Positions 25,446 through 34,077 of a DNA stretch of 64,000 nt are shown here, piece after piece. The stretch is taken from assembly GCA_049802875.1 (NCBI GenBank), contig JBARNH010000054.1, positions 25,529-89,528 of the forward strand. Direction: 5' to 3'. Origin of the DNA: Lutacidiplasma sp049802875 (lineage in GTDB: Archaea; Thermoplasmatota; Thermoplasmata; Lutacidiplasmatales; UBA184). Numbering within the stretch: the stretch's first letter is position 1; each line of letters starts with the position of its first letter. Under the pieces are notes generated by a model. It was not told the origin of the DNA and ran no database searches. It saw nothing but the letters and a program-made list of their open reading frames with translations. Position numbers and translations under genes: made by a program.

Positions 25446-26330
25446 TTACAACGGCACCGAAAGGACCGCGGGCAGTACGAGGCTGGCGGCGACGGTGAGG
25501 ATGAGGCCGCTCGCGAGGGCGAGGCTCCCGGCTTCCGCGTCGCCGTACCTCGTCACGAAGTAGAGTGTCGTGTCCATGGACGTCGCTCCCCCCAGCGCCG
25601 CCAGTCCGGCGCCCCGAAGGCGACGGCCCAGGTACGGCGAGAGGATCATCGTGAGATCCTCCCGGAGAAAATTGGTCAGAAACGCGAGAAGTCCGAGGAT
25701 GGCGCCGACGCGGGCTCCCACCAGCGGGCCCGCCAGCGAGTAGAATCCGAACGCGAGCGACGTCGCGAGCGCGGTCGAAAGGGCGAGATGGTCGACCACG
25801 GCGAAGAGCGCCGCGGCCGCCACCGCACCGACCGTCGCAGCGGTCAGGGGCACCCAGACGTTGCGCAAGGCGGAGAGCCTGAGCGGGATGTCGAACCCGA
25901 CGAGCGCGAGGAGGACGTAGAGCACCCACGGGATCGATGCGCTGGCGGGCAGCGGGACGAGCCGACCGGTCCCCAGGCCGACCAGAAGGGAGACGAGGAG
26001 CACAGCGCTCAGCGGCAACCGCTCGTCACGACCGGGAGGGGGGAGGGGCTCAGCGGGGGCCGGGCGGAGCTGCGCGATCGCCAGGTAGACCCCAGACGTC
26101 AGGCCGAGGATCAGGACCGCAAAGGCCACGGCGACAGGAACCGTCGCGAGCAGCGAAACCCAAGGAACATCGTTGAGCGAGGCGCCGAGGAGGCCGACGA
26201 GCACGACGACGGTGAGGAGTGTGGCCCGCGGCACCCAGGGCCCGCGACGAGGAAAGAGTCGTCCCGCGATGAACCCGAGCGCGAACGCGATGTAGAGGAA
26301 CGGGTCGAACGCCACAGGGAGACTAACCAC
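25446..26330 (-). CDS. lysO: LysO-family (DUF340) membrane exporter
   Basis: The 294-aa membrane protein has about eight helices and matches the LysO / YbjE lysine exporter family. Family landmarks are the GFYSLAGPLVG segment, the FLTNFLREDLTMILSPYLG helix and the ATSMDTTLYFVTRYG motif. In bacteria LysO exports lysine and protects against toxic analogues; the archaeal substrate is assumed similar. Its start overlaps the end of purA by 8 nt, so it is the second gene of that transcript. The combination with purine synthesis has no clear logic. The family call is good, substrate inferred. Confidence 0.85.
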   Translation of the reverse strand: MVSLPVAFDPFLYIAFALGFIAGRLFPRRGPWVPRATLLTVVVLVGLLGASLNDVPWVSLLATVPVAVAFAVLILGLTSGVYLAIAQLRPAPAEPLPPPGRDERLPLSAVLLVSLLVGLGTGRLVPLPASASIPWVLYVLLALVGFDIPLRLSALRNVWVPLTAATVGAVAAAALFAVVDHLALSTALATSLAFGFYSLAGPLVGARVGAILGLLAFLTNFLREDLTMILSPYLGRRLRGAGLAALGGATSMDTTLYFVTRYGDAEAGSLALASGLILTVAASLVLPAVLSVPL

Positions 26331-27663
26331 TCCAGGTCGTCATCCCCACCGGTCGTCGTCGCGCCGCCGGGGGACCCAACTCCACGGTCTCGTCCCGATG
26401 AGCTCCGTAGCCGACGTACTCGATGGGGACCCCGGTCTCGTCTTCGATAAACTCGAGGTACCGCCGAAGGGGGGTCGGGAGGACCGACGGTCCCTCACGA
26501 CGGATGCGTTCCTTGAGCCGCTCGTGGAACTCGGGCCATCCGGGCAGGAGCTCGTACACCGGCTCGGCCGTGGCGAGATCGTCCGCGCTGCTCGGTGGTG
26601 CGTCGCGGATGAGCGAGCCGTTGGGCATCCGGTACTGAGTGCAGACGGGGATCTCGTCCATCCCCCCGAGGACGTCGACCTTGGTGATCGCGAGGGAAGT
26701 GAACCCGTTGAGTCGCGTCACGTATCGGAGCAGCACGAGGTCGAGCCATCCGCAACGTCGCGGTCGCCCGGTGGTGGCGCCTCGCTCCCCGCCGACGCGA
26801 CGCAAGAATTCGCCTCGTTCCCCGGTGTCCTCGGTCGGGTACGGTCCCGCACCGACCCGGGTCGAGTACGCCTTGGCGACGCCGACCACGCTGTCGAGTT
26901 CCGTGGGCGGAATGCCGCTCCCCATCAACGCCCCCGCGCTCGTCGGGTGGGAGCTGGTGACGTACGGGTACGTACCGAAATCCAGGTCGAGGAGTGCACT
27001 TTGGGCGCCCTCCAACAGGATCATATCTCCCCGAGCCGCGGCATCCCAGAGAATCGGTTCGGTCGGCCGAATGTAGGGCGCTAGCCGCGCTCCGACCTCG
27101 ACCAGTCGAGCCGTCAGCTCTTCGACGGGGGGTAGGTTCGGAAGGTGGGTCTTGGTGGCGTACAGGAGGTCGAGTCGTTCGCGCAGGACCGCCGGTCGGC
27201 TGAGCTCCGCCAGGCGGACCCCGAATCGCGCCGCCCGGTCGGAGTAGGCGGGCCCGACGCCGCTGCGCGTCGTCCCGAGCACCGCCCCGGGACGGTGCTT
27301 CGCTCGGAGTTCATCCTCCCAAACGTCCTCGAGCTCGTGTACGGGGAGGATGACGTGCGCCCGGTCCGATAGGACGACTTCCCCGCGCAACAAGCCGCGT
27401 CGCTCGAGTCCTTGCAGCTCCTCCTCGAGCTTGAACGGCTGGATCACCATCCCGGGCCCGCTGATCGCCGTCACTCCGTGGCGCAGCACTCCGCACGCGA
27501 TCTGATGCAGGACGACCGGGCCCTCGGGGAGCAGGATCGTGTGACCGGTGTTCGGTCCCCCGGCGCTCCGCACGACGTACCGCGCGGACGCCGCCATGAA
27601 ATCGGCGATCTTCCCTTTCGCCTCGTCGCCGAACTGCGCCCCGAGCACGACGCGGACCGTCAC
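26323..27663 (-). CDS. purA: Adenylosuccinate synthetase
   Basis: PurA joins IMP and aspartate with GTP to make adenylosuccinate for AMP synthesis. The 446-aa protein starts TVRVVLGAQFGDEAKGK; the usual loop reads GDEGKGK, so one glycine is replaced by alanine. GGPNTGHT, TTRSGVGPAYSDRAAR and the switch region around GAQSALLDLDFGTYPYVTSS are present, as are PTEDTGERGEFLR and TGRPRRCGWLDLVLLRY. The reading frame extends 71 codons upstream, but GTG at 27663 fits the family start and has GGATAGAAG 31-39 nt upstream. LysO follows with an 8-nt overlap. Confidence 0.92.
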   Translation of the reverse strand: MTVRVVLGAQFGDEAKGKIADFMAASARYVVRSAGGPNTGHTILLPEGPVVLHQIACGVLRHGVTAISGPGMVIQPFKLEEELQGLERRGLLRGEVVLSDRAHVILPVHELEDVWEDELRAKHRPGAVLGTTRSGVGPAYSDRAARFGVRLAELSRPAVLRERLDLLYATKTHLPNLPPVEELTARLVEVGARLAPYIRPTEPILWDAAARGDMILLEGAQSALLDLDFGTYPYVTSSHPTSAGALMGSGIPPTELDSVVGVAKAYSTRVGAGPYPTEDTGERGEFLRRVGGERGATTGRPRRCGWLDLVLLRYVTRLNGFTSLAITKVDVLGGMDEIPVCTQYRMPNGSLIRDAPPSSADDLATAEPVYELLPGWPEFHERLKERIRREGPSVLPTPLRRYLEFIEDETGVPIEYVGYGAHRDETVELGPPAARRRPVGMTTWSG

Positions 27664-27796
27664 CGTCGCTTCCCCGCGGACCCGGAGCGGAGCGGATAGA
27701 AGGCAGTTGTGCCTCTTCGCTCCGTACGGCCGCGTTGCGGCGGAGACGGTTCGGTTGCCACAACGGTAAAGAGGGGAACGACGGTCGCGCGGCGAA

Positions 27797-28930
27797 ATGG
27801 TCGCCCGACGGGTACGCACGGTTGAGATCTCGGGCATCCGCAAGATGTTCGAAGCCGCGCCCCCGAACTCGATCAACCTCGGTCTCGGGGAACCCGACTT
27901 TGAACCGCCCCCGGAAGTGGTTGAGGCGCTCTGCGCGGCCGTCCGCGACGGAATGAACCACTACGGCCCATCGGCCGGGATGGGCGAGCTCCGGGACAAG
28001 GTCGCCGAGCGGTACCGCGACCGCGAACCGAAGACGAGCCGGGAGAACGTCATCGTGACGGGGAGCGGCTCCGAGGGGTTGATGGCCACCGCGCTGGCCC
28101 TGTACGACCCCGGAGACGAGGTCCTCGTGCCGAACCCCGGCTTCGTGCTCTACGGGCCGGACGCGCGGTTGATGGGTGCGACCCCGGTGCCCTACTCGCT
28201 GCCCGGGCGCCGTCGCTACCTGCCGGACCTCGACGAGCTCGAGAAGCTCGTCAGTCGCCGGACCCGAGCGATCGTCGTGAACAGCCCCTCGAACCCGACG
28301 GGAGGGGTCTTCCCGTCCGCGGTCGTCGACAAGATCGTCGCGTTCGCCGAGCGGCACGACCTCATGATCGTGTCGGACGAGGTCTACGAGGAGATCGTCT
28401 ACGAGGGGACCTTTGCGTCGTTCTGGGGACGAACCGACCGCGTCGTGATCGTGAATTCGTTCTCCAAGACGCTCGCGATGACCGGCTGGCGGATCGGCTA
28501 CCTCGTCGCTCCGCGCCCGCTCGCGCTCGACCTCAACAAGATGCATTACCACATCATGGCGTGCCCTCCAACGCCCGCCCAGATCGCGGTGCTCGCGGGC
28601 CTATCGAACAGCGAGAAGGCGGTGCGTCGGATGGTCCGGGAGTTCCGGACCCGGCGCGACCTGGTCGTCCGTCTGCTCCGCCGCATCCCCGGGGTCGAGA
28701 TCGTCCCACCCTCGGGGGCCTTCTACGCCTTCCCGCGGTTTCGGTGGCCCAAGTCCTCGTCCGAGGTCGCGACCGCCCTGCTGCGTCGGGGCGTCATCAT
28801 GACCCCGGGCGACGCCTTCGGCTCGCTCGGGGCATCGCACCTCCGGCTCTCCTTCGCCGCTTCGCGGTCGAACCTCGAGAAGGGGATCGGGATCCTTCGC
28901 GACTACGCGAGCGAGGTGGACCGCGCGTGA
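27797..28930 (+). CDS. Class I/II aminotransferase (aspartate aminotransferase-like)
   Basis: The 377-aa fold-type I PLP enzyme shows NLGLGEPDF at the N-terminus, VNSPSNPTGGV, VSDEVYEEIVYEG with the PLP aspartate, NSFSKTLAMTGWRIGYL with the Schiff-base lysine at NSFSK, and HLRLSFAASRSNLE with the carboxylate-binding arginine. It resembles archaeal aspartate and aromatic aminotransferases; substrate choice cannot be fixed. GGTAAAG at 27764-27770 lies 27-33 nt before the ATG. Its stop overlaps a tiny downstream frame as GTGA. Divergent purA has its own box in the 133-nt spacer. Confidence 0.9.
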   Translation: MVARRVRTVEISGIRKMFEAAPPNSINLGLGEPDFEPPPEVVEALCAAVRDGMNHYGPSAGMGELRDKVAERYRDREPKTSRENVIVTGSGSEGLMATALALYDPGDEVLVPNPGFVLYGPDARLMGATPVPYSLPGRRRYLPDLDELEKLVSRRTRAIVVNSPSNPTGGVFPSAVVDKIVAFAERHDLMIVSDEVYEEIVYEGTFASFWGRTDRVVIVNSFSKTLAMTGWRIGYLVAPRPLALDLNKMHYHIMACPPTPAQIAVLAGLSNSEKAVRRMVREFRTRRDLVVRLLRRIPGVEIVPPSGAFYAFPRFRWPKSSSEVATALLRRGVIMTPGDAFGSLGASHLRLSFAASRSNLEKGIGILRDYASEVDRA

Positions 28931-29049
28931 TCGTCGAGATCGTGGGCTACCTGTTTCGGGCGTTCGGCCACGTCCGGTTCGACGAGGCGGGGCGCGATCT
29001 CGATCACGTGGGGGCGGAACTCCTTCGGCTCGGGCGGCGGACCCGCTAG
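28927..29049 (+). CDS. Possible small coupled protein (40 aa)
   Basis: A GTG overlaps the aminotransferase stop (GTGA, 28927-28930), the same junction used by real gene pairs in this window. It opens a 40-residue frame, (V)IVEIVGYLFRAFGHVRFD continuing to LLRLGRRTR. The sequence is amphipathic and basic at its end. Its TAG shares the palindrome CTAG with the stop of the convergent glycosyltransferase gene. No family is recognised, and chance cannot be excluded at this length. Confidence 0.4.
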   Translation: MIVEIVGYLFRAFGHVRFDEAGRDLDHVGAELLRLGRRTR

Positions 29050-30203
29050 CTCCCGCGGATCTCCCGATACAGTGCGCGATGTCGCGCGGTCGCGACGGAC
29101 CAATCGTACGCCTTCACCCGGTCGGCCGCCACTCGGACTCGGTCCCGCGTACCGGCGGCGTCTTCGGTGACCGCGCGAAGCGCGGCCGCGAGCCCTTCCG
29201 GGTCTCCGTAGCGAACGAGACGGCCGGCGCGCCCGTGATCGACCACTTCGGGGACCCCGCCAACCGTGGTCGCGACCAGGGGGATGCCCGCGACCATCGC
29301 TTCGAGCAGCACGAGACCGAACGCTTCGTACTCCGACGGGAGTACGAGCGCTCGCGCCCCTCGGAAGACGGCCCGGTACTCCCCCTCGTCCGCTACGTGG
29401 CCGAGGAAGAGGACCTCGCGATCGATACCGAGGGTGCGAGCCCGAGCCTCGAGGTCGGCCCGTTCGCCCCAGTCGCGTCCCATGACCACGAGCGGGCAAC
29501 GGTGAGACGGCTCGATCCGGGTCAGCGCCTCGAGCAATGTCGGGAGTCCCTTGTTGGGGGCGACCCGGCCGGTGAAGAGAAAATACTCGGGGGGAAGTCC
29601 CGCCGGGGCCGGTGGGTCGTTCTGCGGGGCGGACCACGCGGCGAGGTCGATCCCCGGTGGGATGATCCGGATCCGGTCGGCGGGAGCGAACTCCCGCACG
29701 AGCGCCGCCTCGTACTCGGTCTCCACGACGAGCGCGCGCGCGACGCGGTAGGCGGTCGCGCCGAACCCCACGTCCTGCATCCGAAGGAGCCCTCGCTTGC
29801 CCGCCGGTTCGCGGAGGTCGGCCGGATGATAGTGGGTGGAGACGACGAGCGGGATGCCCCGCCGATCAGCGACCGTGGCGGACTGAAGGACGTGGCCGTA
29901 CCGGTGAGAGTGAGCGTGGATCACATCGGCTCCGCTCTCCGCGAGCGCGTCGACGAGCCCCACCATCATCGGCATCGTGAGTCCGGGGACGAGTTTCTTG
30001 CGAATCGAGAACCGTCGGACGGGGACACCGTCGACCTCGGCTCGATAGTTGGAGCGTCGCTCCCAGCGGGACTCGTCGAACAGGTCGCTCGCGAACACCT
30101 GCACGTCGTCTCCCGCCTCCCGAAGTCGGCGAGTGATCTCCCGTACGTTGGTTTCGACCCCCCCGGGGGCATCGAATCGGAGCGCGACGTGGACAACCTT
30201 CAA
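29046..30203 (-). CDS. GT4-family glycosyltransferase
   Basis: The 385-aa protein is a GT-B fold, retaining glycosyltransferase of family 4. The N-terminal acceptor domain starts LKVVHVALRFDAPGGVETNV with the glycine-rich loop and includes HAHSHRYGHV. The C-terminal donor domain has LFTGRVAPNKGLPTLLEAL, and the nucleotide-sugar motif E-x7-E is in SEYEAFGLVLLEAMVAG. The start is TTG at 30203, which overlaps the stop of the upstream glycosyltransferase gene as TTGA. The two paralogous enzymes in tandem probably add successive sugars to one lipid-linked or surface glycan in the cytoplasm. The sugar is unknown. Confidence 0.88.
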   Translation of the reverse strand: MKVVHVALRFDAPGGVETNVREITRRLREAGDDVQVFASDLFDESRWERRSNYRAEVDGVPVRRFSIRKKLVPGLTMPMMVGLVDALAESGADVIHAHSHRYGHVLQSATVADRRGIPLVVSTHYHPADLREPAGKRGLLRMQDVGFGATAYRVARALVVETEYEAALVREFAPADRIRIIPPGIDLAAWSAPQNDPPAPAGLPPEYFLFTGRVAPNKGLPTLLEALTRIEPSHRCPLVVMGRDWGERADLEARARTLGIDREVLFLGHVADEGEYRAVFRGARALVLPSEYEAFGLVLLEAMVAGIPLVATTVGGVPEVVDHGRAGRLVRYGDPEGLAAALRAVTEDAAGTRDRVRVAADRVKAYDWSVATARHRALYREIRGS

Positions 30204-31381
30204 CGAGCGAGCACCTCCCGGTAGACGACCTCGAGTCGATCGACGAGCCGATCCCACGTGTAGAGCGGGACGACCTCGGTGCGGCCGTGCCGCCCGAGCC
30301 GCCGCGCCAGACCGTCGTCGGCCCAGAGACGCTGCATCGCTTCCGCGAGCGGCGCCACTTGGCCGGGGGGAACGAGGAGACCCGACCGCTCGTCCTCGAT
30401 GAACTCGGGGATACCGCCGACCCTCGAGGCCACGACCGGAGTTCCCTGGGCGAGCGATTCGAGGAGCACGAGTCCGAACGCTTCGTACTCGCTCGCGAGC
30501 ACCGTGAAGTTCGCCTCTCGATACGCCGCCGCGAGGAAGGACTCGTCCGGGACGTGACCGACGAAGTGGACTCGTGCTTCGAGACCTAGGCCGCGGGCGC
30601 GGGCCTCGAGGGTCGAGCGCATCCCGCCGTCCTCGCCGACCAACACGAGGTGGGCGTCGGTCGCGTCGCGGGCCAGGGTCGCGAACGCCTGGATCAGCTC
30701 GACCAGGCCCTTGTTGGAGGCCAGTCGGCCGACGAACAGCACGTACGGACCCGAAATCCCGTATCTTTCACGGAAGGGCGCCGGTCCGTCGGGCGGGGCC
30801 GGCATCGGGGAGTATCCGGGCGGGATGATCTCCACCGGAGGTAGCGCGAGCCCGAGCGTTCCCACTAGGCGTTCTTCCTCTCGACTTTGCACGATCAGGC
30901 GAGCGGCGGACGCGACGGCGGGTCCGGCCAGACGCCGATCGTAGAATCCGCGGATCCGGTGGCGCAGCCACCCTCCTTGGATCGACCAGATCGGATGGAA
31001 GTGGGCTGTGAGGACGAACGGGGTCCCGGTGCGACGGCGGAAGCGTCGGGCGGCGGCGACCTGATTTGTGCCGTAGGTGTGGACGTGGAGGATCTCCGGC
31101 GAGTCCCGCCGCAGGGCGCGGTCCAACCCCCGAAAGAACGGGTAGTGGAGCTCGCCCGGCAGGGACCAGACCGGGAGGCGGTGAACCGCTCCGAACGAGG
31201 TGCGCCCCTCCCGGGCCACGGTCCGCGGAAGTCGCTCCATCGGAAACTCGCGATAGAGGTCGCTCGTGTAGACACCGACCGCATGGCCCCGCGCGCCGAG
31301 TCGCCGCGCGACCTCCCCGACGTGTCGTTCGACCCCGCCGGGGCCGGGAGGATACCGGGTCGACAACTGCGCGATCTTCAC
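30200..31381 (-). CDS. GT4-family glycosyltransferase
   Basis: The 393-aa protein is a GT4 glycosyltransferase related to its downstream neighbour. It starts MKIAQLSTRYPPGPGGVERH, has LFVGRLASNKGLVELIQAF at the domain join, and SEYEAFGLVLLESLAQGTP as the donor-binding E-x7-E motif. No signal peptide or membrane segment is seen, so it acts at the cytoplasmic face. A T/A-rich box (AAGTAAG on the minus strand, near 31401-31408) lies 20-27 nt before the ATG. It leads the two-gene transcript. The nearby UDP-sulfoquinovose synthase-like enzyme and the nucleotidyltransferase at 17 kb could supply donors, which is inference. Confidence 0.88.
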   Translation of the reverse strand: MKIAQLSTRYPPGPGGVERHVGEVARRLGARGHAVGVYTSDLYREFPMERLPRTVAREGRTSFGAVHRLPVWSLPGELHYPFFRGLDRALRRDSPEILHVHTYGTNQVAAARRFRRRTGTPFVLTAHFHPIWSIQGGWLRHRIRGFYDRRLAGPAVASAARLIVQSREEERLVGTLGLALPPVEIIPPGYSPMPAPPDGPAPFRERYGISGPYVLFVGRLASNKGLVELIQAFATLARDATDAHLVLVGEDGGMRSTLEARARGLGLEARVHFVGHVPDESFLAAAYREANFTVLASEYEAFGLVLLESLAQGTPVVASRVGGIPEFIEDERSGLLVPPGQVAPLAEAMQRLWADDGLARRLGRHGRTEVVPLYTWDRLVDRLEVVYREVLAR

Positions 31382-31438
31382 GGAGGGCGAAGTATCGCTC
31401 CTCTTACTTGACGGAGCGGGCGTTCCGGTATCGAGGGG

Positions 31439-32518
31439 CTACGAGAGGGCCCGCATGCCGGCGAGCCGTTGGGCATACTTCTTGTAGACCTCGGTCGCGC
31501 GCGCGACGGACTCGATCTTGACGTACTCGTTGGCCTGATGCGAGAGTTCCTCTTCCCCGGCCCCGAAGATCACGACCCGAGGATTCACCTGAGTGTAGTG
31601 AACCGCTTCGGAGGCGTGGACGAGCACGGCGCTCTCGGCCTGCGCGACGTCCCGAAGCACCTTCACGTGCTCGGAGTTGGGGTCGATCTGGACCGCGGGC
31701 ATCGAGAGGATCCGCCGGAGAGTGAACGGGGTCTTGATCCGTCGAAGGTGCTCCTCGATCTCGTGATAGAGCTGGTCGGGGGAGTACGGGGGAGGGAACC
31801 GGATGTCGACCTCCGCGGTGCATTTGTTCGGGACCACGTTCAGTCGCGTCCCTCCGTTGAAGGTCCCGATGTTGAGGGTCACGCTCCCGAGGTCGGGGTG
31901 GGCGATTCGTCCTTTGAAGGACTCGAGACCGCGCAGGATCCGCATCATCTTCCCGATCGCGTTCTCCCCCAGATGCGGCATCGCGCCGTGCGCCGCCTTC
32001 CCGCGGGTCTCGATCGCGAGGTCGAGGACTCCCTTCTCGGCGTAGGCGACGCGCAAGCCGGTCGGCTCCCCGACCACCACGGCCTTCGCCCGACGGAGCG
32101 GGAGGGTCTTCGAGAGGGCCATCGCGCCCTGCATGGTCGTTTCCTCGTCGGTCGTGAACGCGAGGACCACCGGGATCTTCCGAGCCACGAGGTCCTGGGC
32201 GGCCTCGAGCATCGCGATCACGGTCCCCTTCATGTCCGCCGCCCCTCGGCCGTACATCCGCCCGGACGCGAGCTGGCTCTGCGAGAAACTCCAATAGTCG
32301 CCCACGGGCGGAGTGTCCAAGTGGCCGGAGAGAACGACGCCTCCCTGACCGTACTCGGCGAGCAGGGACGGGGTCTGGGTTTCCCCGAAGAGCGTGTTGC
32401 GCATGTGGATCTGGTCGGTGAACGACTGGACGTAGTCGAGCACCTCCTGCTTGTCGGAGAACGGGTCGCTCGGGATCTTGATCAGCTCGGCAAGCATATC
32501 GACCATCTGACGTTTCAT
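31439..32518 (-). CDS. M20-family metallopeptidase (ArgE/DapE/CPG2-like)
   Basis: The 359-aa di-zinc hydrolase removes an acyl or terminal amino acid group. Metal ligands appear in order: SGHLDTPPV (H, D), GRGAADMKGT (D), TTDEETTMQG (catalytic and metal Glu), VGEPTGLRVA and a late histidine in EELSHQANEYV. The lid domain lies between about 175 and 285. The family covers acetylornithine deacetylase, succinyl-diaminopimelate desuccinylase and carboxypeptidases; here the substrate is open. GAGAGGT is a possible ribosome site before the ATG. It stands between the glycosyltransferases and the sulfoquinovose synthase-like gene on the same strand but has its own upstream box. Confidence 0.85.
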   Translation of the reverse strand: MKRQMVDMLAELIKIPSDPFSDKQEVLDYVQSFTDQIHMRNTLFGETQTPSLLAEYGQGGVVLSGHLDTPPVGDYWSFSQSQLASGRMYGRGAADMKGTVIAMLEAAQDLVARKIPVVLAFTTDEETTMQGAMALSKTLPLRRAKAVVVGEPTGLRVAYAEKGVLDLAIETRGKAAHGAMPHLGENAIGKMMRILRGLESFKGRIAHPDLGSVTLNIGTFNGGTRLNVVPNKCTAEVDIRFPPPYSPDQLYHEIEEHLRRIKTPFTLRRILSMPAVQIDPNSEHVKVLRDVAQAESAVLVHASEAVHYTQVNPRVVIFGAGEEELSHQANEYVKIESVARATEVYKKYAQRLAGMRALS

Positions 32519-32692
32519 CGGTGCGCAAACCTCTCGCCGTTCGGTCGGGTCAACCGCGAACGATCTTCCTTCCGGAATCGCGGGAAGCGTCTTAATCGCT
32601 TGCCTCGGGCCATCGGGCGGGCGGAGAGCGGCGGCCGGCGCCGGCCAGACCCTCGAGCGAGCGACCGGTGGTACGGTCCAGTATTCGGCCGC

Positions 32693-33943
32693 TCAGGCCA
32701 CGGTTCGCTGGGTCGAAGGGTCGGGCGGAGGCGCCGGAGCCGGGCGGGCCGAGGGGGGCTGGCGAGCCGCGAGCGCGGGGCGGCTGTCCCCGGTCGACCA
32801 CTGGATGGTCGGGACCACGACGTGCCGGCGCGCTTCCAGCCGACGGCGGAAACGGAGGAGGTCACGGAAGATCTCGCGGATTACGTCCTCGAGCTCGCGA
32901 GTCCGACGGTACCCCAGCGCTGGCAGATGGTCGTGGACGGGCTGGTAGAAGTGCTGTTCCGCCTCGGTCCGGGGATTCGGCGGGTGCTCGATCGTCGGGC
33001 GCAGGTCCAACTCCGCTGCGATTCGGGAGGTCCGCTCCGCGAGGTCGTTCACGGAATACGCGGCGTCGAACTGGTTGAAGACGCGGTACTCGCCCCGATC
33101 GGGCGGGTGCTCCACGGCGATCCGGAGCGATTGCATCGAATCCTCCAGAGCGATGAACCCCCGCTGCTGCTCTCCCTTGCCGTACGGGGTGATCGGGACG
33201 CCGAGGACGGCCTGCGCGATGAATCGGTTCAGCGCGGTCCCCCAGGTTTCGTCGAAATCGAAACGGGTGAGCAGCCGGTCGTCCGTGATCTCCGGGGTAC
33301 GGATTCCGTAGATGACTCCCTGCATGACGTCGGTCGCCTTGAGGTTCCAGATTTTCGATGCGAACATGACGTCGCCGGAGTCGAACACCTTGCTCCAGTG
33401 GTACCACGACCCAGCCTGGCGAGGAAACGGGAGTCGGGCCTTCCGACCGCGGAACTCGACCTCGAAGAACCCCTCGGGAATCTCCACGTCCGGAGTCCCG
33501 TATTCGCCCATCGTCCCCATCTTGACGAGGTGGGCGTTCGGGCACACTTCGCGCATCGCGTAGAGAAGGTGGAGGGTCCCGGTCACGTTCTCGACCTGAG
33601 TGGCGACCGCGTGATGGACATCGATCATCGAGTACGGGGCTGAGCGCTGCTCGGCCAGGTGCACGATCGCGTCCGGCGTCTCCGCCTCGAGTACGTGTCG
33701 GGTGAAGTCGTATCTCCCGAGATCGCCTCGATGGAATCCGAGCTCCTTGCCAAAGAGCTCCCGCACCGCAGTCTGGCGTCGCGCGAACGACGGGATCGGA
33801 GTCGCCGACCAGCTGCCCACCTCGCGCACCCGCCTGCGGGTCACGAAGTTGTCGACGCCGACCACCTCGTGGCCACGCGAAAGAAGGTGGAGCGCGAGCG
33901 GCCACCCGGAGTAGCCATCGATACCGGTAATGAGGACCTTCAT
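32693..33943 (-). CDS. UDP-sulfoquinovose synthase-like NAD-dependent epimerase (SQD1/Agl3)
   Basis: The 416-aa extended SDR protein closely follows the SQD1/Agl3 pattern, enzymes that convert UDP-glucose and sulfite to UDP-sulfoquinovose. The NAD motif is GIDGYSGWPLALHLLSRG. The family blocks HLAEQRSAPYSMID, MGTMGEYGTPDVEIPEGF and the catalytic SWYHWSKVFDS (Tyr and Lys) are all present. Residues beyond about 385 are a Pro/Ala-rich tail not expected in the family. ATTTTAAGG at 33974-33982 is about 31-39 nt upstream of the ATG. In Sulfolobus the homologue serves N-glycan synthesis; with two glycosyltransferases nearby the same role, or sulfolipid, is plausible here. Confidence 0.87.
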   Translation of the reverse strand: MKVLITGIDGYSGWPLALHLLSRGHEVVGVDNFVTRRRVREVGSWSATPIPSFARRQTAVRELFGKELGFHRGDLGRYDFTRHVLEAETPDAIVHLAEQRSAPYSMIDVHHAVATQVENVTGTLHLLYAMREVCPNAHLVKMGTMGEYGTPDVEIPEGFFEVEFRGRKARLPFPRQAGSWYHWSKVFDSGDVMFASKIWNLKATDVMQGVIYGIRTPEITDDRLLTRFDFDETWGTALNRFIAQAVLGVPITPYGKGEQQRGFIALEDSMQSLRIAVEHPPDRGEYRVFNQFDAAYSVNDLAERTSRIAAELDLRPTIEHPPNPRTEAEQHFYQPVHDHLPALGYRRTRELEDVIREIFRDLLRFRRRLEARRHVVVPTIQWSTGDSRPALAARQPPSARPAPAPPPDPSTQRTVA

Positions 33944-34077
33944 CCGGAAACCGTCGAGCCATGCGTGACGCCGACCTTAAAATCTGGGGGTCGCCCGTTG
34001 CGTTACGAATCCCTCGGTCCAAAAGTGGTTAAGCCGTCGCGGGCTCCCGGCGCTCCGAGCCCGGAGGCGAGAGCGGG

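Noticed and set aside
25264..25929. N-terminal extension of the threonine synthase frame
   Set aside because: It runs through the tRNA-Val gene and into the antisense of lysO. The zinc ribbon of ThrC starts directly after the ATG at 25263.
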